Source: Candidatus Hydrothermarchaeum profundi (lineage in GTDB: Archaea > Hydrothermarchaeota > Hydrothermarchaeia > Hydrothermarchaeales > Hydrothermarchaeaceae). Taken from it: a stretch of DNA of 64,000 nucleotides. The notes under the pieces are model-generated. The model was not told where the DNA came from. It saw only the letters and a program-made list of their open reading frames with translations, and did no database searches. How positions within the stretch are numbered: position 1 is the stretch's first letter; every line of letters begins with the position of its first letter. The translations under genes were made by a program, and so were the position numbers. Shown one piece after another: positions 8,531 through 15,775 of the stretch. The stretch covers positions 774,989-838,988 of the forward strand of contig MTMF02000009.1 in the NCBI GenBank assembly GCA_002011125.2. The letters are read 5' to 3'.

Positions 8531-8563
8531 GAGCTATAGCTCGGTCCTTAAAATTTTTATATA
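8531..8563 (+). promoter_or_regulatory. 12-base palindrome and TATA-like stretch before cas6
   Basis: GAGCTATAGCTC (8531-8542) is a perfect palindrome in the gap between cas7 and cas6. It is followed by the AT-rich run TTAAAATTTTTATATAG just before the cas6 ATG. The palindrome could be an operator or weak terminator, and the AT-run a core promoter, which would make cas6-cas1-cas2-cas4 a separate transcription unit. Confidence 0.35.
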
Positions 8564-8564
8564 G

Positions 8565-9263
8565 ATGAGATTCAAGACAACTTATTTAGTTCTTAGTACA
8601 GATAGGCCAGTCAAAGAAGAGGCTTCTAAGCTTAGAGGCTATATTGGTAACAAGTTTGAGGAGTATCCCATCCTTCATCATCATATAAGGGAAGTCGGCT
8701 ACTTATACACTTATCCTCGAGTGCAATACAAGGTGCTTGAAGGAACGCCTCACATCCTAGGGATAGAGGAGGGTGCGAAGGTATTGAAGGAGATATCAGG
8801 CGGCTTAAATGAGTTGGTATTGGGCAGAAGCCATTATACGGTTAAACAGAAAATACTCTATGAGCAGGAGGTAGAGCTTAGATCTTCTAGGAAGAAGCAG
8901 TATAGGTTTATAACACCTTGGCTGGCCTTAAATCCTGATAACTATAGAACCTATCAGAATATTGAAAATTGGAAGGAAAAGAAGGAGTTTCTAAACCGCA
9001 TACTGGTGGGCAACATACTCTCGATGTGCAAGAGCCTTGGTATAGTAGTGGAAAAGCATTTATATGCCCACACCCATCTTTATTCAAGAAAAGTAAATTA
9101 TAAGAATGCCCCATTAATGGGCTTCACAGGCGAGTTTAGAGTGAACTTTATTATCCCCGAGTTCTTCGGCTTGGGGAAGGGGGTAAGCCAGGGGTTTGGC
9201 GCAGTTAAAAATGAAGGTCGTGATCGACGACTACGGGGCCTACCTGAAGAAAAAAGGCAATAG
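8565..9263 (+). CDS. cas6: Cas6 CRISPR pre-crRNA endoribonuclease
   Basis: 232 residues with two RRM-like halves: an N-terminal half starting MRFKTTYLVLST and containing the cluster LHHHIREVGYLYTYPRVQYK, and a C-terminal half ending in the Cas6 glycine-rich loop GLGKGVSQGFGAVKNEGR. It is predicted to cut each repeat to leave an 8-base 5' handle, here ATTGAAAC. The catalytic histidine cannot be assigned without an alignment. The last 53 bases overlap cas1. GC content is visibly higher than in the effector genes upstream, pointing to a different history. Confidence 0.88.
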   Translation: MRFKTTYLVLSTDRPVKEEASKLRGYIGNKFEEYPILHHHIREVGYLYTYPRVQYKVLEGTPHILGIEEGAKVLKEISGGLNELVLGRSHYTVKQKILYEQEVELRSSRKKQYRFITPWLALNPDNYRTYQNIENWKEKKEFLNRILVGNILSMCKSLGIVVEKHLYAHTHLYSRKVNYKNAPLMGFTGEFRVNFIIPEFFGLGKGVSQGFGAVKNEGRDRRLRGLPEEKRQ

Positions 9264-10209
9264 GTTCATAGTATCCTCAGAGGAGAAGAGCGAGGAGTTT
9301 GCATCTGATAAGGTAACGCAGGTCATTATACTAAAGGGATCGGCGATCACTACTGATGCAGTAAAATTGGCAGCAGAGAAATGCATAGACATAATATGCT
9401 TGGATAGAAGCGGAAAGCCTTACGCTAGAATATACCCGTGCAAGCTAGGTGGCACCACGTTAACTAGAAGAAATCAGCTGGCAGCATATTCAACCTCTAA
9501 GGGAGTCTTTCTGGCTAAAGCTTTTGTAGGCGCTAAAGTTGAAAACATGTCTTATTTTCTTAAGTCACTAGCAAAGAGTAGAGGAAATAGTGTACTAAAA
9601 GAAGCAGGGAATTTGATCTTGAAATTTTCTAAGAATATAGATGATGTAGAGGGAAATATCGATACCGTGAGAAACAGGCTTCTAGGCATTGAGGGTGAAT
9701 GTTCTAAGACTTATTTCTCTGCCTTAAGCGAGGTATTACCTAAAGGGCTCTACTCTGGGGTAAGAACAAGGAGGCCTCCTAGGGATGCGTTTAATGCGAT
9801 GATAAGCTATGGATATGGTGTTTTATATTCTGAGATTGAGAAGGCGTGTATAATTTCTGGGCTAGACCCATATTTAGGCTTCTTGCATACGGATAGATAC
9901 GGTAGACCTTCGCTGGTAATGGATTTGATAGAGGAGTTTAGGCAGCCAGTGGTTGATAGAGCAATGGTAACTCTGGTTGCAAGAGGTCAAGTAGAGAAAG
10001 ACTGCGTTAAAAGAGAGGAGGGAGTGTATCTGAACAAGAAAGGAAGGAAAATGGCTATTGAAGCGATGATGTCTCGCTTGGAGTCAAAAATAAAGTATAA
10101 GGGCAGAAGAATCTCTATGGAGGATATCATATTGAAGCAGGCTAGGGAGTTAGTGGGCTTTCTTAACGGTGACCGTAGGTCATATAAGCCATTTGTCTAC
10201 AGGTGGTGA
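9211..10209 (+). CDS. cas1: Cas1 integrase
   Basis: About 332 residues from the ATG at 9211 (MKVVIDDYGAYL), preferred over a TTG five codons earlier. The metal-binding triad is visible: Glu in LGIEGECSKTYF, His in GFLHTDRYGRPS and Asp in the following LVMDLIEEFR helix. Cas1 with Cas2 inserts new spacers at the leader end of the array. It is translationally coupled to cas6 by overlap, and cas2 follows with a one-base gap. Length and motifs are those of an intact enzyme. Confidence 0.96.
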   Translation: MKVVIDDYGAYLKKKGNRFIVSSEEKSEEFASDKVTQVIILKGSAITTDAVKLAAEKCIDIICLDRSGKPYARIYPCKLGGTTLTRRNQLAAYSTSKGVFLAKAFVGAKVENMSYFLKSLAKSRGNSVLKEAGNLILKFSKNIDDVEGNIDTVRNRLLGIEGECSKTYFSALSEVLPKGLYSGVRTRRPPRDAFNAMISYGYGVLYSEIEKACIISGLDPYLGFLHTDRYGRPSLVMDLIEEFRQPVVDRAMVTLVARGQVEKDCVKREEGVYLNKKGRKMAIEAMMSRLESKIKYKGRRISMEDIILKQARELVGFLNGDRRSYKPFVYRW

Positions 10210-10210
10210 A

Positions 10211-10513
10211 ATGCTAACTTGGGTGATATATGATATCTCTGATAATAGGCTGCGAACCCGTGTTTCTGAGAAGTGTAAAGACTACGGTATGGAGAGGTTA
10301 CAGAAAAGCGCCTTCCTCGGGGATCTCAGCAGGAATAACTCTGAGATGCTCGCTATAGAGATAGAGAAAATATTGGATGATGAGAATACTGTGGAAGAGG
10401 ACTGCGTATTCTTTTTGCCTATGTGTAGCTCCTGTATAAGCAAGAAGATAACGATTGGCAGAGGATTTGATGAAGAAGAATTTAAGGACAAATTCTACAC
10501 ATTCTTCGAGTGA
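10211..10513 (+). CDS. cas2: Cas2 adaptation protein
   Basis: 100 residues from the ATG at 10211 (MLTWVIYDISDNRLR), with the conserved first-strand aspartate at residue 8 (VIYDI) and the ferredoxin-like fold pattern, including the GMERLQKSAFLGDLS segment. It is the structural partner of Cas1. A start upstream of 10211 in the same frame would only add residues from within cas1 and is rejected. Its stop overlaps a possible GTG start of cas4. Confidence 0.95.
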   Translation: MLTWVIYDISDNRLRTRVSEKCKDYGMERLQKSAFLGDLSRNNSEMLAIEIEKILDDENTVEEDCVFFLPMCSSCISKKITIGRGFDEEEFKDKFYTFFE

Positions 10514-10518
10514 ATATA

Positions 10519-11100
10519 ATGGACAAAGAGGGCTATTTCTCCGCAAGAGATATAGTAGACTACGCATACTGTCCTAGAACAATATACTTCCGCTACTGTA
10601 TAAAAGCAGGGAAAGAAAAAACGCCAAAAATGAATAAAGGGCAGGAGTTGCATGAGTCTTTCACAGACAAGTCTAAAAGAACAAAAATCGTGAGAAAGTT
10701 GCCAAGGCTCCCTAAGAGATACAGCGTCAGGCTATCCTCAAGAAAGTATCATTTCAATACGATGGTAGATTGCATTATTTTAGATAACTCTAAGGCTTAT
10801 CCAATAGAATTCAAATACTCTTTAAAGCCAAAATACCTATACAATACTCATAAGTATCAGCTTGTCGCGCAGGCAATGGCAATAGAAGAAGAGCTAGGTA
10901 AGATAGTGCCTTACGGTTACATAAAATATGTAGATGGTTCTACAGCCAGGGTTTCAATTACTCAAAAGTTAAAGGAGAAGGTAGCTAATATTCTCCTTGA
11001 GATGGAAGACATAATAAGGTTCGAAAGGCTCCCGAAAGAAACGTCATCGAAGAAGAGATGCAATTCGTGTTTTTACATAAACCTATGTAGAAGACTGTAG
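10519..11100 (+). CDS. cas4: Cas4 RecB-like FeS nuclease
   Basis: 193 residues from the ATG at 10519 (an in-frame GTG at 10510 is possible). The 4Fe-4S ligands are visible as one N-terminal cysteine in DYAYCPRTIYF and three at the C terminus (CNSCFYINLC). The RecB motifs are present: Asp in MVDCIILDN and E-x-K in AYPIEFKYSL. Cas4 trims prespacers and helps fix PAM and orientation during adaptation. It is the last gene before the leader and array. Confidence 0.95.
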   Translation: MDKEGYFSARDIVDYAYCPRTIYFRYCIKAGKEKTPKMNKGQELHESFTDKSKRTKIVRKLPRLPKRYSVRLSSRKYHFNTMVDCIILDNSKAYPIEFKYSLKPKYLYNTHKYQLVAQAMAIEEELGKIVPYGYIKYVDGSTARVSITQKLKEKVANILLEMEDIIRFERLPKETSSKKRCNSCFYINLCRRL

Positions 11101-11229
11101 AAAGCCGAAAAATATAAATTCTCGGTAGGTCTTTATAAAGGATGGTGCAAAAAGGAGACTCACCTGAGAAGCCTTCTGAAAGGAGGAAAATCAGGCGAGT
11201 TTAGGCGAAAATAAGGAATTTTATAGCCT
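11101..11229 (+). promoter_or_regulatory. CRISPR leader
   Basis: The 129 bases between cas4 and the first repeat contain a TATA-like AAATATAAATTCTCGG early on and purine-rich tracts (AAAAAGGAGACTC, GAAAGGAGGAAAATC). No protein-like frame is present. Position, cas side and repeat direction (handle ATTGAAAC at the far end) mark it as the leader that drives pre-crRNA transcription and spacer insertion. Confidence 0.75.
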
Positions 11230-13733
11230 GTTGCAGAAGTCGATCTAGTAAAACAAGGATTGAAACAGTCTACAGGGTCGCTAGTAGTTAAGGATACTAA
11301 TAGTTGCAGAAGTCGATCTAGTAAAACAAGGATTGAAACATGTTCCACAATCTAGAATATGAGCGAGAAATTCTTTGTTGCAGAAGTCGATCTAGTAAAA
11401 CAAGGATTGAAACCTTATACATCAGGCCATGTTCAACAAAATTACTGCACGTTGCAGAAGTCGATCTAGTAAAACAAGGATTGAAACAACTCAAACGAGG
11501 CACGTGCTTTGGCGGCCTCGTAGTGTTGCAGAAGTCGATCTAGTAAAACAAGGATTGAAACATCGAAGACGGAGTTGACAAAAACTCCAGCCTTTTCGTT
11601 GCAGAAGTCGATCTAGTAAAACAAGGATTGAAACCATAATATACCGAGATATACGAGGATATATAAAAACTTGTTGCAGAAGTCGATCTAGTAAAACAAG
11701 GATTGAAACTCCCAGACGAGATAGACGATACCGACTCTCTATACGTTGCAGAAGTCGATCTAGTAAAACAAGGATTGAAACCACCGGCACAGGCATGGCA
11801 GCCGCCAGGGGATACAGGTTGCAGAAGTCGATCTAGTAAAACAAGGATTGAAACGGGGTATACGTGCACCTCAGCGGCAGGGACGTCGACGAGTTGCAGA
11901 AGTCGATCTAGTAAAACAAGGATTGAAACGTTTCCAAGACTTGATATTTATGTAGATTCCTAGCAGTTGCAGAAGTCGATCTAGTAAAACAAGGATTGAA
12001 ACGTCTCAGTGAGCAGGCGGATAGACTTTGAAGACTACGGTTGCAGAAGTCGATCTAGTAAAACAAGGATTGAAACATGTTGATAGCGATAGTGATTTTG
12101 AGAGCGGATTAAAGAGTTGCAGAAGTCGATCTAGTAAAACAAGGATTGAAACTCTTGAACGGATGCATCTCTCGCCAGTCCCTTATCTCTGTTGCAGAAG
12201 TCGATCTAGTAAAACAAGGATTGAAACACCATAAAGCTATTGTTCAATATTCCGAGTGTAAACAAGTTGCAGAAGTCGATCTAGTAAAACAAGGATTGAA
12301 ACTTGCATTTACCGAGGAGCCTTATCTCAGTGCTTTTACCGTTGCAGAAGTCGATCTAGTAAAACAAGGATTGAAACAATTGCCGGAATTCCAGCCAGTT
12401 CTTTTCTATACGTACAAGTTGCAGAAGTCGATCTAGTAAAACAAGGATTGAAACCACTACGCAAAGGCACTAAGCGTAGGCTTCCAGAGGTAAGTTGCAG
12501 AAGTCGATCTAGTAAAACAAGGATTGAAACACCTTAACCTCTTTTTTTGCCTCAACACTATGAGACTTGTTGCAGAAGTCGATCTAGTAAAACAAGGATT
12601 GAAACTGTGACATACGGTCTTGATATATACACATTAAAGCCTGTTGCAGAAGTCGATCTAGTAAAACAAGGATTGAAACTCCTTAATAGTCTTTCCAACT
12701 CAAAGAAATTATCTTCAGTTGCAGAAGTCGATCTAGTAAAACAAGGATTGAAACATATTTATCAACAGATATTACCTCAAATTTTCTATCAGTTGCAGAA
12801 GTCGATCTAGTAAAACAAGGATTGAAACTGTGACATACGGTCTTGATATATACACATTAAAGCCTGTTGCAGAAGTCGATCTAGTAAAACAAGGATTGAA
12901 ACTCCTTAATAGTCTTTCCAACTCAAAGAAATTATCTTCAGTTGCAGAAGTCGATCTAGTAAAACAAGGATTGAAACATATTTATCAACAGATATTACCT
13001 CAAATTTTCTATCAGTTGCAGAAGTCGATCTAGTAAAACAAGGATTGAAACATCATATAGAGCGTCTAAGAACTTATTCCAATTTCTGTTGCAGAAGTCG
13101 ATCTAGTAAAACAAGGATTGAAACTCCTCACTTAGCTCGATGCCCGCCTCATACTTATCTATAATAGTTGCAGAAGTCGATCTAGTAAAACAAGGATTGA
13201 AACTGCTCGGCATTACTCAGCTCTTCATACCATTCTGTAGCGTTGCAGAAGTCGATCTAGTAAAACAAGGATTGAAACAGATCCTCAAACATATTTCATC
13301 ACTCCTTACATTTTTTTTGTTGCAGAAGTCGATCTAGTAAAACAAGGATTGAAACAAATAATCCAGGATTAAACCAGTATGCTGTTAGCTCATTAGGTTG
13401 CAGAAGTCGATCTAGTAAAACAAGGATTGAAACGGGATTTTCTGCAACTCTCTGTCTAATATCTTTTGTAAGTTGCAGAAGTCGATCTAGTAAAACAAGG
13501 ATTGAAACTGGTGTAGCTTCGTGTTGTGTCAAATTTAATATCCTCGTTGCAGAAGTCGATCTAGTAAAACAAGGATTGAAACAATTCATTTTTCAATTTC
13601 CAAACTCTTGGCGTCTTTTTGTTGCAGAAGTCGATCTAGTAAAACAAGGATTGAAACCCTGCCAAGCCTTTCAACGTTGCAATCTGAACTGGCAGAGTTG
13701 CAGAAGTCGATCTAGTAAAACAAGGATTGAAAC
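11230..13733 (+). CRISPR. CRISPR array, 34 repeats of 37 bp and 33 spacers
   Basis: The repeat begins GTTGCAGAAGTCGATC and ends AAGGATTGAAAC (37 bases); every copy I checked is identical, including the last at 13697-13733. Repeat starts were counted at 11230, 11303, 11377, 11451, 11525, 11598, 11673, 11745, 11818, 11893, 11966, 12040, 12116, 12191, 12266, 12341, 12418, 12494, 12569, 12643, 12718, 12792, 12866, 12941, 13015, 13088, 13167, 13242, 13319, 13397, 13472, 13546, 13621 and 13697. Spacers are about 35-42 bases. The array is transcribed away from cas4. Complete identity of repeats suggests active maintenance or recent expansion. Confidence 0.98.
12569..13014 (+). repeat. Exact 223-bp tandem duplication of three repeat-spacer units
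   Basis: The block 12569-12791 (three repeats plus spacers starting TGTGACATACGG, TCCTTAATAGTC and ATATTTATCAAC) recurs without change at 12792-13014. Both copies have the same three spacers in the same order. This is a segmental duplication by recombination between identical repeats, not independent acquisition. Confidence 0.95.
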
Positions 13734-13811
13734 GGGTGGAGTAGAGTTATAAGTGTTGGAGTTAATTATCATGAATAGAGTATCTTCTACTCTAGCAGAG
13801 GAGAATGGTAT

Positions 13812-14120
13812 ATGGAGCCTAAAAGAATCAAAGAACTCGTTGAAAATGATGACTTCGTTATTTCGAGCCACGCAAGAACGAGAATGTTCCAGAGGAATGT
13901 CTCTACTGATGAGATTAAAAGCATTATACTCCTCGGTGAAGTAATTGAGGAGTACCCAGATGACGAGCCCTGTCCTTCGGTCCTAATCTTAGGTTTTCTA
14001 AAGGATGCTCCCTACCATGTTGTTGTGGCAGAATGCTTAGACCATGTTAGGATAATAACAGTTTATAACCCAGAAGCGGATAAATGGGTTGACTACCGGA
14101 AAAGGAGGAGCCGAAATTGA
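13812..14120 (+). CDS. DUF4258 protein, putative toxin of a toxin-antitoxin pair
   Basis: 102 residues with the DUF4258 pattern: ISSHARTRMFQRNVSTDEIKSIILLGEVIEEYP, then PYHVVVAECLDHVRIITVYNPEADKWVD. This BrnT/RelE-like fold is commonly paired with a YgiT-type zinc-finger gene, exactly as here, and such pairs are annotated as MqsRA-like toxin-antitoxin modules. The stop codon overlaps the start of the next gene (TTGA). It sits immediately past the last CRISPR repeat. Confidence 0.8.
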   Translation: MEPKRIKELVENDDFVISSHARTRMFQRNVSTDEIKSIILLGEVIEEYPDDEPCPSVLILGFLKDAPYHVVVAECLDHVRIITVYNPEADKWVDYRKRRSRN

Positions 14121-14362
14121 AGCCTAGGAAATGTGGCCTGTGTAAGGGAAGACTTCAAAAAGGAAAAACGGAATTCACAGTAAAGGTTGAGAAGACGATC
14201 CTCTCTATTAAGGATGTGCCAGCCTATGTATGTCAGGAGTGTGGAGAGGCCTACTTCACCCCAAGGATCTCGCGGAAGATCGACAAGGTAATGAAGGAGT
14301 TTCACGAAGGCAGACTTTTGGCTTATCCAATCGCTGCTGGAGAAATCAGGCTCGAAGCCTAA
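14117..14362 (+). CDS. YgiT-type zinc-finger protein (MqsA N-domain-like), putative antitoxin
   Basis: 81 residues, TTG start supported by AAAGGAGGAG a few bases upstream and by overlap with the preceding stop. Two CxxC knuckles (CGLC at residues 6-9 and CQEC at 39-42) form the YgiT/MqsA zinc domain; the rest is a short helix and tail. It lacks the C-terminal HTH of full-length MqsA, so DNA binding is uncertain. It is the probable antitoxin for the DUF4258 protein. Confidence 0.8.
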   Translation: MKPRKCGLCKGRLQKGKTEFTVKVEKTILSIKDVPAYVCQECGEAYFTPRISRKIDKVMKEFHEGRLLAYPIAAGEIRLEA

Positions 14363-14489
14363 AAAGTTTTAGCTATTTTTATCTATTGATTCTAAGTATC
14401 CAATTTGCAGGTTAAATACTAGAGGGAGTTATTAGATTGAGGCTATATACTGGGAGGTTATTAATAGCCTCAGTAAGTTCTATGATTCC

Positions 14490-14513
14490 GTTGCAGAAGT
14501 CGATCTAGTAAAA
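14490..14513 (+). repeat. Orphan partial CRISPR repeat (first 24 bases)
   Basis: The first 24 bases of the array repeat recur exactly, from GTTGCAGAAGTCGATC through AAAA, 756 bases beyond the array. The handle half is altered: the array has CAAGGATTGAAAC, while here the sequence is GGAATTGGAATGC. No protein frame covers this site; the 14363-14714 gap otherwise holds only AT-rich sequence and the operator of the next gene pair. An inverse copy of the handle (GTTTCAAT) occurs at 14648-14655, perhaps by chance. Confidence 0.85.
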
Positions 14514-14685
14514 GGAATTGGAATGCTCTCGTCAACGAAAGCAAACTCCAGTGCTTATTCAGGTTGTAAAAGTTAATTTCGTAATTTTTCTGTATAATAG
14601 ACTCTAATTTTGATGAAAATAACTTCTTCACTTTCCTTCCAAAAAGGTTTCAATATAGAAATCTAGTTAGACGATATTTTTCTAT

Positions 14686-14707
14686 AACTCTATATATCTA
14701 TAGAGTT
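14686..14707. promoter_or_regulatory. Perfect inverted repeat operator of vapBC-1
   Basis: Arms AACTCTATA (14686-14694) and TATAGAGTT (14699-14707) flank four bases, ending 7 bases before the antitoxin ATG and overlapping the TATA-like sequence. This is a typical site for autoregulation by the VapB/VapBC complex. Confidence 0.6.
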
Positions 14708-14714
14708 GAAGATT

Positions 14715-14909
14715 ATGTCTACCACAATAATGGTTCGTGAGGATCTCATGAAGATGCTTAACAAATTGAAAAAGGAGACCGGAGCAAAAAGCTATGACGA
14801 GTTGCTAAGGAAGCTACTAAAGAGAGCGAAGAGATTGGAAAAAACCCATTTTGGGACTCTGCCGGATATTAAGAGCTTTGAGAGGGAGGAACTTGACCGT
14901 TTTGATTGA
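14715..14909 (+). CDS. vapB: VapB-type antitoxin
   Basis: 64 residues from the ATG at 14715 (MSTTIMVREDLMKMLNKLKKETGAKSYDELLRKLL), a ribbon-helix-helix/AbrB-like archaeal antitoxin in which the first strand contacts DNA and the charged tail binds the toxin. A TTG three codons upstream lies in the operator and is rejected. It overlaps vapC by 17 bases. Confidence 0.85.
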   Translation: MSTTIMVREDLMKMLNKLKKETGAKSYDELLRKLLKRAKRLEKTHFGTLPDIKSFEREELDRFD

Positions 14910-15267
14910 CTCTTGGGCCTGGATAGAATATTTTAAAGGCTCGGAGGCAGGGGCTAAAGCGAGGAAAATCATCGAGGGCGATGAGGAGTCCATCGTGAGC
15001 ACGATAAACCTGGCAGAGGTCTACCAATGGATTCTCAGGTTTTATGGTGAAAAGACTGCAGATGAGAAGATAGAGGTTATTAAAAAGAGGTGTTTTGTGG
15101 TAGATGTTGACCCAGAAATTGCGATAGCTAGTGCAATGATTAAGCACGATATGGAATTTGGTTTGGGCGATGCTATCGTGCTAGCTACTGCCAGGCGTGA
15201 GAATGCTAAGGTGTTGACAGGCGACCCAGATTTTGAAAACCTGGAAGATGCGGTATGGCTTGGTTAG
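14893..15267 (+). CDS. vapC: VapC-type PIN-domain ribonuclease toxin
   Basis: 124 residues from a TTG at 14893 (LTVLIDSWAWIEYF). The PIN acidic residues are visible: Asp in LIDSW, Glu in NLAEVYQW, Asp in FGLGDAIVLATA and Asp in VLTGDPDF. Such toxins cut tRNA or rRNA when released from VapB. An upstream in-frame start would add residues encoded inside vapB and lacks family support. Confidence 0.88.
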   Translation: MTVLIDSWAWIEYFKGSEAGAKARKIIEGDEESIVSTINLAEVYQWILRFYGEKTADEKIEVIKKRCFVVDVDPEIAIASAMIKHDMEFGLGDAIVLATARRENAKVLTGDPDFENLEDAVWLG

Positions 15268-15320
15268 GCTCCGTTATAGAATCCTGAAGCACTTAAAAGT
15301 TATCTGGAGGTGAGCTAAAA

Positions 15321-15449
15321 TTGAGATACTGTCCGCTACTTAACAAGCCTTGTGATACTAAATGTGAGTGGCGAAGGGAAGATAAGTGCGTACTGCATGT
15401 TATTGCAGACGCTGTCGGAGAGATTGCGTTGTCTTCACCGATAATTTAA
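15321..15449 (+). CDS. Small four-cysteine protein
   Basis: A 42-codon frame from TTG at 15321, preceded by the excellent ribosome site GGAGGTGA (15307-15314), encodes a protein beginning RYCPLLNKPCDTKCEWRRED, with cysteines at 4, 11, 15 and 23. Short proteins of this CPLLxKPCxxxxC type are common in archaea and probably bind zinc or an FeS cluster. A TATA-like CTTAAAAG lies upstream. No function is known; the start and Cys pattern make it a real gene in my view. Confidence 0.65.
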   Translation: MRYCPLLNKPCDTKCEWRREDKCVLHVIADAVGEIALSSPII

Positions 15450-15454
15450 ATAAA

Positions 15455-15775
15455 TTAAATATACTCTGAATTCTTCAACACTCTTGCTTTATAGGGGCCT
15501 GAAAATATTTCTAAGTTAAGGATTTCTTCCTCACTTATGATTGAAGGGTCATAAATAATGGTCCCAGAGTTATTCTTCTGACTTATTTCTGCTCTCAGTA
15601 TGCCATGCGTATTCGTCAGGTACGCCTGAATGGTAGCAGCGCAACTTGGACAAGTCATACCCTCTATCTCAAGCTCGAGGAGTCTGGCATTCGACGGTAT
15701 CTCCTTAGTCTGGGTTTCTGCAGAGCCGACACATCCTATAAAAAATAGTAGCAAGATTAAGATAACTCTTTTCAT
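15455..15775 (-). CDS. Secreted lipoprotein with heavy-metal-associated (HMA) domain
   Basis: 106 residues: a signal peptide with a lipobox-like FFIGC (Cys15) followed by an HMA ferredoxin-like domain bearing GMTCPSCAATI. It is a MerP-like extracytoplasmic metal-binding protein tethered outside the membrane. Its start overlaps the end of the CcdA-like gene by 4 bases, so it is the last gene of a three-gene minus-strand operon opposite the metal ATPase. The metal (Cu, Hg or other) cannot be deduced. Confidence 0.82.
   Translation of the reverse strand: MKRVILILLLFFIGCVGSAETQTKEIPSNARLLELEIEGMTCPSCAATIQAYLTNTHGILRAEISQKNNSGTIIYDPSIISEEEILNLEIFSGPYKARVLKNSEYI

Noticed and set aside
9196-9210. 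TTG start for Cas1
   Set aside because: The ATG at 9211 gives the usual Cas1 beginning; the extra five residues have no family support.
10169-10210. Longer N terminus for Cas2
   Set aside because: The extra residues come from the end of cas1; the family start MLTWVIYDIS begins at 10211.
11234-13730. Many open frames with repeated VAEVDLVKQGLK or CRSRSSKTRIET segments on both strands
   Set aside because: They are translations of the CRISPR repeats and spacers, not proteins.
14715-15267. vapBC-1 as a CRISPR-regulated CreT toxin
   Set aside because: CreT is a tiny RNA-type toxin, while this is a standard PIN/VapB pair with its own operator; only the orphan half-repeat nearby keeps the idea open.
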